Shown: positions 52,601 to 62,400 of the stretch, piece after piece
Layout of the letters: every line of letters starts with the position of its first letter
Position numbering within the stretch: position 1 is the first letter of the stretch
Assembly (NCBI RefSeq): GCF_000003815.2
Contig: NC_049981.1
Location: forward strand, 30,386,760 to 30,450,759
Length of the DNA: 64,000 bases
Direction of reading: 5' to 3'
DNA from: Branchiostoma floridae
Taxonomy: Eukaryota; Chordata; Leptocardii; Amphioxiformes; Branchiostomatidae
Translations under genes and position numbers: made by a program
The notes under the pieces: model-generated
What the model was told of the DNA's origin: nothing
The model's database searches: none
What the model saw: only the letters and a program-made list of their open reading frames with translations

Positions 52601-53794
52601 GCCCAATATCGAACTTGACCTTCGTTTTCCCGACCCCTACCCACCTACCAAATATCATTGGGATCCATCCACGGCTTCTTGAGTTATGCTGTTAACACAC
52701 ACACAGACAGACAGACTCACAAGCCCAAAACATAACCTTAGCCATTCTGGCAAAGGTAATGAAACACATTTTATCAGTCAGTGTACCCACTATGAATCCG
52801 AAAGAAACACATTATTTCAAACATTTGTCACAATTTCACCAAGCCTTTACCACCTAAGAGATCAACAAAAGACTATATTTCTACTAAAAGCACAAAATCC
52901 CACCATCATACAGAACGTGGGACAGTTCATTAACCACTGCCTTCAAAGAAGAAGTCAAACGCGACAATAGTATTTATTGTATCATATAGTTGATTAGTAT
53001 GTATCACACTATCTAGTTCCCTTAGTCCTAGATTTTGTATAATTATGTAATTAGCCTTCGGGCATGATTTTGCAAATAAACAAACTTAAAACCAAATTAA
53101 GACTACTCACCCTTCTCACTGCTCCCCAGACCTTTACCATGTACAGGACACGGTGGTGCAGAGTCTCCTTTGTTTCAGGATCTCTACATCTTCTCAGGGC
53201 CTTGCCGTACATGGCAGCTGCCTTGGAGAACTGGGATAGATCAGAGGTTTTCCTGCCTTTCTCAAGGTAGTGATCTCCAAGAGATTTCATAACCTCAAGT
53301 TCCAAGAACATGTCGCCATTTTCTATTGCAGTCACTAATGTTTCTGTGTAAGCCTCCTCAACAGAACCCTGGAGTTCATTGTCACTTTTGTCTAAGTTGT
53401 CACACGTTTCTCCGACCCTTAAGACATTGCTTTCAGCTGTACCCCAGTAGTCTGATGACAACCACCGGAAGTGTGGAGTGTACTCCTGCAGCAGGCATCC
53501 GGAAAGTTTCTCCATGTAGCCAATACGGTGTTCAATTGTGTGTCCCATGTCTGGATCTGTGCAGCGCAGTAGGGCAGCAGCATACAGGGCAGCAGCCTTG
53601 TCAAACTCTGCTGAATCTTTGCTCTGTTTTCCTTTCTGAAGATGTAGGTCTCCAATACTTTTTAAGACTTCTACTTCCATAGAGACATCTATGCTCAGAA
53701 AAGCGTCTCTCAATGCCCGCCTATAACCGACGATTTGGCCGTGACTTTTCAGACACAGCTCTAATTCCCGTAACTTGTCTGCCAGGCTGGTCAT
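46638..53794 (-). CDS. Nucleotidyltransferase-motif protein with 17 TPR repeats
   Basis: Five coding exons on the minus strand: 53794-53111, 51397-51279, 50994-50926, 50704-50598, 50464-46638, all GT/AG with closing phases, giving about 1,601 residues. Residues 42-80, 165-205 and about 339-375 are three copies of one helical module ([25 protein letters not shown]). Residues 493-507 (G493-S494...D505-L-E507) have the Gly-Ser and two-acidic-residue pattern of a polymerase-beta-type nucleotidyltransferase, closest in layout to GlnD/DUF294-like domains. A helical region follows. From about 850 to the end are 17 TPR units of 44 residues (132 bp), each with AH(P/S)DIA.SLNNLG and [16 protein letters not shown], as in kinesin-light-chain or nephrocystin-3-type TPRs. 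TPRs bind partner proteins. Activity and pathway are unknown; a third acidic residue was not placed. The last exon alone is 3.8 kb. Confidence 0.85.
51740..52115 (+). pseudogene. LINE reverse-transcriptase 3' remnant, part 1
   Basis: The plus strand encodes a decayed block ([19 protein letters not shown], then [35 protein letters not shown]) with the layout of the C-terminal region found in many LINE ORF2 proteins. Stops and frame changes show it is dead. It continues at 52757 after an inserted element. It lies in intron 1 of the TPR gene. Confidence 0.65.
52116..52756. mobile_element. Non-coding dispersed element inserted in the LINE
   Basis: Contains repeated ATCATGACGATCC(G/A)TCAACA phrases, TTAATTATGCAAAT, paired AAGCCGCTAGGGGG phrases, and an end with TTGAGTTATGCTGTTAAC followed by ACACAGACAGACAG. 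Removing it joins the LINE frame from '..NAVE' to 'NETHFISQC'. Similar phrases (GGGCCCCCTAGGGGC) occur at about 59910 and 22650. Confidence 0.55.
52757..52985 (+). pseudogene. LINE reverse-transcriptase 3' remnant, part 2
   Basis: An open frame of about 70 codons carries [20 protein letters not shown], the His/Cys motif near the end of many LINE ORF2 proteins, then [14 protein letters not shown] and a stop. The 3' tail runs to about 53090 and ends near GCAAATAAAC. Confidence 0.7.
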
Positions 53795-54652
53795 ATTGAT
53801 TGATATTTTCACTTTCTCATTCCAGTTTGATTACCTTTAAAGAAAGGACAAAACAAGTTGCTCATATGTGCAGATTTGTACAACGATCTCAGTGCATGGG
53901 CGGCAGTCACTGTAACCTGACCTGCGTCTGCCATGACCTACCCCACGGCCACAATGTCTTGGGTTTTTCCGATGTAGCAGTCTACGTTAAGACTTAACGT
54001 TAACAAAGACTCCTATCGTTGTTGGATACTGCTGTATGGCCTTATTGAATAGTCTTTGATTCACAGTTGAAGATCTAAAGTGTATATTGTGTAGCTTGTT
54101 TTGACCAGATACCATCTATTTACAATCGCTGTAACCTTACCTGCGACCCACACCCCATAGCTGATTGTGCAGGGACACCTGTTTGTCTGATCTCTAAGGT
54201 CCCTTAAAACTGAGCGCTCACAGTAACGGAAAGTCATGTTGTGGTTGGAAACTATTGCATTTCACTATCGAAAACAGTCAGGGTAGCTTGGTCTAACCCA
54301 CAATAGACCAGTGAGCACCTATTCACATTCACTGTAACCTTAACCGTTACATTATACTTCCATAACACCTCACTACCCTACCACGTATAGTTGTGTCCAT
54401 AGTAACAGTGCCTTTCCTATCTACATGTTAACAGACCCAGTCTCCACGTACACAGAAACTGCTTTCGTGGTTGTATACTGTTGAATAAACCTCAAATCGA
54501 TTTTGATTTGTATCTTTTACAGTTGTCGTGCAATAAAACTCTTTTTCTTTTTTATTCATGACAGGTTTGATACAGTTACAGTGGTAGAACAATAGTTTTG
54601 CAACATAAGTATTAACATAAACATAACCATAACGTATAACCAATGTACTTAC

Positions 54653-54876
54653 TTTAGTCGTTTCAGGTCTACGTTGTCCTCGGTAGCGCTTAGGGTTATG
54701 AATAGCGGTTTTGTTCGTGTGGAAATTCTTCCTTTGTCTTCAGGATGCATGTACAGGTAAAGCTGAGTCGCGGTCCCACCTCGCGACTGGCGCAGGTGAG
54801 AGTGGAAGTCCCCAGGTGTGACGCACCTGTTGTAGTATGCTGGGGCGTCTGGGAAGGGGGATTCCCCAAGTGTCAT
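54653..54876 (-). other. Possible exon upstream of the TPR gene
   Basis: A minus-strand frame from ATG (complement of 54874-54876) runs 74 codons (MTLGESPFPDAPAYYNRC...) to a consensus donor CTAAA|GTAAGT (exon edge 54653). Joining it to the likely acceptor before the TPR first exon would hit a stop, so it is not simply an N-terminal extension. It could be a 5' untranslated exon or part of another gene. Confidence 0.25.
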
Positions 54877-55199
54877 GTTACATTGGCAGAACGGAGGGTG
54901 GGGTTGGGAGGTAACATTTTGTTTTCATTTTTGCTAAACGAGAAATATTTTAGGGACCATTTGCTTCCGTTTTGTCTACTATTATCATTCGATAGCAGAC
55001 GCCAGATTTCTCGGGTAAGAATATTGCCTTTATCCAATTTACATGTGTACATTTGTGATCATTGACAGGTGATGACAACCATGTATGAAATATTCAAAAG
55101 TTATCAGATGCAATCCGGCAATAGAGAGCACATTCGTTGCTGTTGTTATCAGTTCAAACTACCTTTATTATCTGCTTTCGATATGTATATTTTTTCCAA

Positions 55200-55400
55200 G
55201 ATATCGCCTGTGTCAGAGTGTGCTTTACGCCTTTCTTGGATAAGCTGTCCAGTACTCATTCCCTAATCACGATAGCTATCGGACGATCACCAAGGCTCCT
55301 CCAGGTGTAAGCCGAGTTGGTATAAGTAGATGTCTGGATGCCAAGTGTTCTCCCCAAAGATAAACAGCTTCATCAGTACTACTGAATGTCCAAAAAACTT
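55200..55400 (-). pseudogene. Detached TPR-unit relic
   Basis: On the minus strand, sequence around 55280-55385 matches the TPR unit of the 46.6-53.8 kb gene (CTTTGGGGAGAACAC, GACATC, GGTGATCGTCCGATAGC). The adjoining 55205-55262 matches 46455-46510 beyond that gene's stop (TTTCTTGGATAAGCTG). It is a separate, dead copy of the gene's 3' end. Confidence 0.6.
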
Positions 55401-55875
55401 ATAGCCTAGGTTGTTTGACTGACCGTTTTCAAATTCTATTCAGTTGCCTGAGTAACCGTTTCTTAACACAGTACAGAAACTCGGTGGTAAAAAAAACCAC
55501 CACACTCCAACATTACATAAAATATATATTTTATTAGATAACACATTTGAATAGTAATATTTTACAGCATATTTTTTTTACCCTGAATCATTCCGCATAG
55601 ACCTCATCTCATCCGTATATATTTGACAATTCCGGAATTGCTACAAATGATTTACAACTTTTGTACAAAGCAGTTGTTAATAAAGTTGCAATCTGTAGAA
55701 TGTTGTCATTTACACTCATTTTCTCTTTCATTTCAATTTTCAACTTACCATTTATGATATGCAGTATATAAAAACTGTTTACTGATTGAAGCGTTTTTGT
55801 TCACGTAGCCTGAATTACGTTTCCGGAATCTTGTACCAAATCATGCCAAAGTTTCATGGTCTTTGTAGTACATAT

Positions 55876-56306
55876 TAGGGCTGGGTATCGGTACAGCGTA
55901 CCGGTACAAAACCGGTTTTTCTTATTGGACCGGTCCAGAAAAACCGGACCTGAAAAAATTAGGCGGACCGGATGTTGGACCGATTAGAAAATTAACAGAT
56001 TATTTTATAAGGCATTCACACGTTTTGGCGCTTGCAGTGGAAGAAAATAACAAGAGTGAAGTAGAGTAGAGTTTATAGTAATTTCAACCAAGTTTTACAG
56101 ACATCGTACAGCTGCAGTTAGCGTTGTAGGATTTTAAAACGCCAGTGTAGGTCTAATACTCCACCAAACAGATTTCTTTGTAGTGAAGTGGACCATTGGT
56201 ATGAGTCATACTGAATCAGGTCCAGGTTCAGGTCCGGACCTGGACCTGATCCTTTGGACCTGAACCGGACCTGGACCTGAATTTTCTGTACCGGTACCCA
56301 CCCCTA
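55876..56306. mobile_element. hAT-like MITE copy 3 (431 bp, perfect 8-bp target duplication)
   Basis: The ends TAGGGCTGGGTATCGGTAC and GTACCGGTACCCACCCCTA are flanked by GTACATAT on both sides (55868-55875, 56307-56314). The interior matches copies 1 and 2. Confidence 0.9.
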
Positions 56307-56314
56307 GTACATAT

Positions 56315-57241
56315 ACTAGTACTGTAGATTTTTGCACACGGAAACAGCAATTCTGAAGAAGAAAAAAACACTCGCATTATGACCTATCACATCTCCCTCG
56401 CCATTTGTTGTAAATTGGAGCCGAATTAGTAAGACGGAAAAATAAGCCCTCTTACAGTTTTTGTACAGTCAAAGATGAATATGATTGGCCAATGATAAAT
56501 ATTTGCTATGCTATATTTTAATGTTTATGTGTAATTTACTGTACTTGAATAAGATGCGTTTTATATACATTAGCTTGGAGATTTGATTATGTATATTTTC
56601 CCTTCGATTATGTATCATTTCCATTTATACAAATGCTCTCAGTATAGTTTACGGAAGCATCATGTAACATACCCTGCATGAAATTATCTATCTTTAAATT
56701 TTCGTGACGACTGCGTAGATTTTTAACATCATTACAAATTTACATTTCTAAATATGTCAAGCCAACTAATTCAAAGCTTTGTATAATGTCGGCGTCCTGT
56801 TGTCAAACTTGTAACTTTTTTTAGCGCTTTAAGAAACGTTTTTCGAGAGGAGCTGATATGGATATTGAGTATAGGACATTAAACATGGCCGATGGGTTAG
56901 GCCGCAGCAAGTAAATCATATGAATGACAACAGCATGTGTATTAATGTTCGCCTGCATGTACGGGCTTGCCTTGAATGTATTTGTCAGGTTGGTAAGTAA
57001 ATCGGTTACAATTCTAGTGTCACTTTAAGCATCTTGAATTCAGGAATAAAGGACATGATGGCTGTCAGACCTTTTGTTTTTTTTTACCCATTTTTGTTTT
57101 GTTTCCTCTCGCATTAGATTTGTATTGTACAGAGGATGTCATAAAAGCTATACTTGCTGTGGCCTTGCATGTTAGAATAGCAGATTATTAACTGATGGGC
57201 GATGCATTTCTGGGAGGACATGAAGGACGACTTCTTCAATC
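56315..57241. other. No gene recognised
   Basis: AT-rich intergenic DNA. It includes a fragment resembling the Harbinger-like end (GGCCGCAGCAAGTAAAT near 56900). No exon supported. Confidence 0.4.
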
Positions 57242-57467
57242 TCACAAGTTGGATTCCGGAATGACCCTGTAGACTCCGTACGGTGCGTAGCTCATAGCAG
57301 GCCGCTTGATTTTGAACTGTGGGCAAATCGCAAAGAATGCCATTAGTATGGTCATGTCGAGATGAACTGCCACGCTGGTCATCATGCACAGTGATTGGTC
57401 TACAGGAATGACAACGTACACCCTATATAACAGAGGTGCAAGCACTGACATGCAGTTAGTTCAAGGT

Positions 57468-57498
<31 letters not shown>

Positions 57499-60458
57499 CT
57501 CTTTCTTTCTTTCTCTCTTTCTTTCTTTCTTTCTTTCTCTCTTTCTTTCTTTCTTTCTTTCATCTAAGACGTGTGTGTATGTGTTGTGTTGATATGGGCA
57601 GTCAAGTTTGAGACGAACAAACAAGCAAATCTAGCAAACAATAAAAAGATATACAGACGGTGAGCGCCATAGACTTCCTGCAACCTAGGATCCACTGCTT
57701 ACTGAATCACGTGTTCTATCTGCATAACGTGAGGTCACGACAGCAGTGGATTGTTCATTCCTTGACAAAAGACTGGTGGTGTTCAGTCCAATTTTTGTGT
57801 TGGATATTACAGTTAAACTAAATCTTTAGTTCAATAAGTACTTCTACCAACACAGATGAACTTTCAAGTTAAGATATACATACGGTTCTGTCCGGGCCGA
57901 AGGTTTCCGTGTAAAGGCCTCCCCCTCGCTCAGCGGTCGGGTACGTCTCGTCTTCTGCAGGAACCGTCTGCGGGGACCGAGGCAGGTACCGGGGCAGGAC
58001 GAACCGGCAGGAGGCGCTGCTGCCCAGGCCCTGCAGGTACACGTCACCACCCAGGCGGCGGGAGCCGAAGTAGGGGCTCCCCGGCTGCTGTTCTTGTATT
58101 TGACTTTGCTGTGAGATTGGCCGCAGCCTTGGGATGTGGGGCCTACGCAGGGTTAGTAAAAATAGTCATGAGAATCATTGGTACTGAACGGATGGCAAAA
58201 ATACATGGCAAGGTAACGTTGTAAACATTTCTAAGATAACGGCTATTGTTCGGGTCTTCTTCTTTGCCGTGACACTGGCGCAGCCTTCGGATGTGGATCA
58301 TGTGGAGTCTGTGTATTGTTGGTTAAAATGGTCATGAGAACGTAAATCTGTGGTATTGGACGGATGGCAAAAATACATAGTCTTTCCCAAATGACACAAC
58401 ATCTGTGGCATATCAGGGATTCGAACCCGGGACCTCTTGGTTCTGTGCCAAACACCCTAGCCGTTACGCCAACAAGACACCACTAGATATTTTGAGTTTA
58501 AGCATAAGAAATAAAAGATGACCTGTAGTCAATCAGGCGAGGACGACCGTAGTCTCGATCCCAGACGTCCTGGTCAGGCTCTCCGTCAGGCAGGTACGCT
58601 GGTTGTCGGGTTGGAATCGGCTGGTCCTCGATCCCGTTTCCGCCAGCCCAGTAGGCCCGGGAGCCGAGGCTGTAAACCTGGGTGAACAGTCCGCCTCCGT
58701 ACTGACTCCCAGACTTCCCGCTCGAGGAGGAACTAGACAGTGGCGTGTCGGGTAGGAAGCGAGGGAGGCGGGTGGGATAGCGGATGGTGGAACGGGCGGG
58801 AGAGGCGGTGCTACCACCGGGGAGGTAGGACGGGCTGAAGCCGAAGTGGAAGTCGTCCCAAGCCAAATCCAGGTTCGGACCGCCAAGAGCGCCGCCGGTA
58901 TGTCGAGCTCTCTTTCGCCTCCAGGAAAATCCCAGCGAAGAGCGCCCGTCCTCGACGACGTACCTTTTAACGAAAGATTTAGGGCCGTTAGTCACCCACT
59001 TGTGAAGGTATATCGCTACAGTGCTACAGCCCTTGGCAAAGCCACATCAACAGAAGCTGCAAGAAAGCGCGAATCCCTTACTACTCGAGAAACCCAACTC
59101 TGCCCTACCGGTGACAGGGACTTTAGAACCCGTAGTGGACTGATAAGCCGCAGCCGGACACATCGCGTTACGTTCTTGTTAAGAGATTCAGGAAGATGCA
59201 TTTTATGTGTTTGACTCCAGGACGACTAGTGATGCAGAATTGTACTCACTAATGGAGATCATTTGAATAAACAATAATTGATGCATTTTATACTGATTTA
59301 TAGTGAAGTGTTATTACAGGGACTGACATAGTGATGCTCAGCGTTCGGGATGATCGGAGATGGAAGATCATGGAACCGGGGACTTGTGTTAAGTAATTAT
59401 TGACCGAGCTATGGTAATATTCATAGTACTAGGCTAGATTGTTACAGCGCTTTTGAGGGGTGCTATCCTGTTTTTTTGACTGCTAATACACGTACCTGAC
59501 GTGATGGGGTGGCAATCGACTACGATGGACGAACAACCCATGAACACTCATGAAACGATCGGAAACAACAATCCGGGTCATACCTGTTCCACCTCCGTTT
59601 TCGGTGCCGTTTGATGTAGACGGCTCGGCCGATGGTGGCGCAGCACAGTAGCAGGAGGAGCGCGCCCAGACCGGACCCAACAGCGATCAGCAGCCACATG
59701 GTCTGGTCTGTGAGAACGCGAAGGTTAAAGTCAGTATGCATGTATATGTTACAGTGACTCATTACCTTCGCCAAGAAGGTTATATTTTTGGTAGGGTGTT
59801 TGTATGTATGTGTGTAGAACACCGGCATAACTGGAGAACGCATGGATGGATTGTATTGATATTTGGTATGTCGGTAGATCTTTATAACACCTAAAAACGA
59901 TTAGATTTTGGGCCCCCTAGGGGCTTTTTACAGTACTGCAGCGGAACTTTCTGGCTTGATATCAATTTCTGGACATGCTGTGGTTATGATTTTTAAGTTG
60001 TAGATAGCTCGTGAGACCGAGAGTAAGTGGTATAGATCTGGGCACCCTAGCAACTTCTTTTGGAACTGCAGGGCAGGTTTAGTGTTAGACTTTGAAAGGG
60101 AATAACTCAAGAAGGATTGACGGATTGTCATGATTTTTGGTATGTAGATAGCTGAAGTGATGCTTCATATAATTACATATTAACCATGCAAATTGGAATC
60201 TAATTCCTCTATCTATCTTACCGCAGTCTTCCCTTAATAAGACATCTGGAGCCTCATAGGTCAAGTTTCAAAACCATTATTCAGCCTGTCAGCAAGTCAG
60301 TACGCATGGTAACAGTTATTCAAACAGCCGGATAAAATTTGGAAACGCTCAATGACATACGTTCAGCATCTGCTGTCTTCTGATAGTTACAGGATGAGGA
60401 ACTATATATCTAGTAATCAGTGAGCAACTCACCTCGCGGTCCTGGGTCTGGCACAGAC
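57242..60458 (-). CDS. Single-pass membrane protein, 3' exons only (identity unknown)
   Basis: Five minus-strand exons join in one frame: 60458-60433, 59707-59584, 58963-58523, 58127-57884, 57316-57242 (stop 57242-57244), giving about 302 residues without the N-terminus. The first is a short extracellular stalk (SVPDPGPR). The second holds one transmembrane helix (MWLLIAVGSGLGALLLLLCC) and a basic stop-transfer stretch (KRHRKRRWNR). The rest is a Tyr/Pro/Gly-rich cytoplasmic tail (SLGSRAYWAGG, SPYFGSRRLGGDVYLQGL, ending YGVYRVIPESNL). The 58963 acceptor (TTAAAAG) and 58523 donor (AG|GTCATC) are weaker than usual. The acceptor at 58127 lies in a SINE-like tail. Upstream exons, including any signal peptide, were not found before the satellite at 62.4 kb. 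No family recognised. Confidence 0.6.
57466..57562 (+). repeat. (CTTT)n microsatellite
   Basis: About 24 CTTT units with three CTCT interruptions. It lies in the last intron of the membrane-protein gene. Confidence 0.95.
57664..57875. mobile_element. Right half of the 45782-46072 MITE family
   Basis: GCGCCATAGACTTCCTGCAAC, then GATCCACTGCTTACTGA, and a terminal region with TTGTGTTGGATATTACAGTT and AACACAGATGAACTTTCAAG. The left arm is missing. Confidence 0.55.
58104..58215 (-). mobile_element. SINE 3' region, truncated
   Basis: On the minus strand, TTTTTGCCATCCGTTCAGTAC, then CTCATGACTATTTTTAC and CATCCCAAGGCTGCGGCC. It matches the tail of the full SINE at 58255-58485 over about 110 bp. It overlaps the start of the 58127-57884 exon. 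Confidence 0.6.
58255..58485 (-). mobile_element. tRNA-derived SINE
   Basis: On the minus strand a tRNA-like head (58485-58410) has the A-box-like TGGCGTAACGGCTAGGG and the B box GGTTCGAATCC. It is followed by a non-tRNA body (AAATGACACA region, TTTTTGCCATCCGTCC) and a tail shared with 58104-58215. Confidence 0.75.
59757..60170. repeat. Dispersed 'gccaagaaggtta' repeat
   Basis: Starts ACCTTCGCCAAGAAGGTTAT, has a TGTATGTATG tract, and continues with GGGCCCCCTAGGGGC and TGCAGCGGAACTTTC. It shares phrases with 3100-3480, 22640-22690 and 22985-23045. Non-coding. It separates the stalk and membrane exons of the membrane-protein gene. Confidence 0.55.
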
Positions 60459-61388
60459 CTGAAAAATATTGCGAAAAAAAATCACTTGTAGGTTGGGATA
60501 TGTTAATGATTCTTTACACCGAGGAACATGTCATGAAAGAAAGAACGGTCATCCTCAGTAATAGTAATTATCTTATATGTTCCGTAAAACTCGTATGGAT
60601 TCCGCAAAATCCGTACGTTTCTTAGTAGTCAATCGTCTGTGTTCCTAACATTTCGTATAAATGTGTAAAAATATGTGCATAGACTTATCGGGACTTAAGA
60701 TTATATAAACTGTATTTCTGTTATATGGTCTTATATATTTTTTTCTGTCCAATGAGGCTAAAAAAAGGTACTCCTTGGTGATTTAATATTGCCAGACTAT
60801 GTGTTCCCCCTATCGATCCATAACAACGTTTTTATGCCTTTTCACTTTGTCACGTGCATGAATGTATGTGTGTACATTTTGTTATAAACATAGAACATGA
60901 TTAATGTCCTATTATGTAACAAACTTCAAATACATTTCTATTAGCCTGGGTACCAACCTCAGCTCCGTAGTAACCGCTGGCTCAATCTTAGGGCCACACT
61001 GTCTTAATTTTATGGATGATCCTCTGGACGAATCCTAAAAACAATAATGTTACCGTCCTTGCCAAATCTAATGCGCGAAGACGAAAAAAAGAAAAAAAGT
61101 CTAGAAAACGTGATGTTGAACCACAGGACCTAACATCCAATCCATTCTTTTTCATGCTTGGTTTGTCTTATATTCATCTCCAGTAACACTGTAAGAGGCA
61201 ATCGTCGCCATTTCAATCAAGTTTGCCCCGACACTGCCATGCCCCGACAATGTGCCCCCTAACCTATAGGCCCTATGGAGCAAATCCTCTGTTAGGCATG
61301 AAATTCTGATATTGACCAGGGATGCTATGCATAGTATTAAAATTGATAATCTCAGAAAATAAAAAGCATATCATAGGTTTTTGCATTA
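60459..61388. other. No gene recognised
   Basis: AT-rich. It contains a stray Harbinger-like end (AGGGCCACACTG...AATTTTATGGATGA near 60990) and part of a foldback MITE at 60301-60385 just before it. Missing upstream exons of the membrane-protein gene could be here but were not seen. Confidence 0.35.
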
Positions 61389-61943
61389 GGCCACAGCACG
61401 TAAATTTTATGGATGACATCATCTGCAGACTGCAAAAATAGTGTGATAGGGCGAAAAAAAACAAGATCGGTGAAAAAAACACAAGATGGCTACATTTTCA
61501 AAAATAGGCACCATAAAGTTGTGATGGATGTTGTAACAAGAATTAATTGATAAAGGGTACATGGTATGAGAGCCAATAAGGCATTCATTCCTGTATTTAA
61601 GACATGTACTGGTGTGGTAAAAGTGGCACTAGTGTGGTAGACTGGCATCACCAACAAAGTTCGTAACCACACTTATGGCTTCCATATTGGTGCCACTTTT
61701 ACAACTATCCGATGAGTTTCATTTCTACAACTACAGTCCTGAGTACCTCGCAAGTGTCACTTCTACAAGTACAATCATTTGCAATTGCCTACAACACAAT
61801 AATGACAATATATTTGCTCATTTTGGTACTTTATCGTCGTGTTGACCATCCCTACAGTAGAAAAAAAATCTTGTTTTTTTCTGAAAACAGGCGAAAATTA
61901 ATGCACGCGCTGATGTCATCCATAAAATTTACTTGCTGTGGCC
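61389..61943. mobile_element. Harbinger-like MITE, 555 bp, TTA target duplication
   Basis: The inverted ends GGCCACAGCACGTAAATTTT (left) and AAAATTTACTTGCTGTGGCC (right) continue through ATGGATGACATCA on both arms. TTA lies on both flanks (61386-61388, 61944-61946). The ends share GGCCACA with the nested element at 39081-39441. No transposase frame. Confidence 0.85.
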
Positions 61944-62400
61944 TTAGTTTGGGTTTAGGCACCGAAAACTTTCCCGATATATTGGCCGAGTACTTCCTGG
62001 TAAAGCGGCCCTATCGCCTGATTACCCAGATAATGCATTTTCGCATGAAGGCCGAAGAACACAGTGTTTCTACGCGACCCCCTATGACGCATGGGTAAAA
62101 AAGAAGTGCGACCGAAATCTTGAAGCGTACGTAAACACTGTCACGTAAAAGACAGCGGGGCATGAACTTTGCTATATGGTAGTATAGCGAGTCAAATTGC
62201 AGACCACATGTGAGAGATTGTGGTGCATGTTCGTCCATTCATTGTATCAATGCGCGTGACCTTTACAGCTGATTGCCTCGGTGAGTCGGCTGAATGTCCA
62301 CATTACTCCCCCATGGTCTTAGCCTGGGTACCATCCTGGTAGTAGTTCGCTTCTACTCTGCTGCTTTGAACGTTCTTATTCTGTCGTATAGTCATGTGAG

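Noticed and set aside
54653-54876. N-terminal extension of the TPR protein
   Set aside because: Joining its donor to the likely acceptor before 53794 gives a stop; kept only as a possible separate exon.
57384-57624. Phe/Leu/Ser-rich and Lys/Glu/Arg-rich frames
   Set aside because: Translation of the (CTTT)n microsatellite.
58410-58485. tRNA gene on the minus strand
   Set aside because: The tRNA-like head is fused to a SINE body whose tail recurs at 58104-58215.
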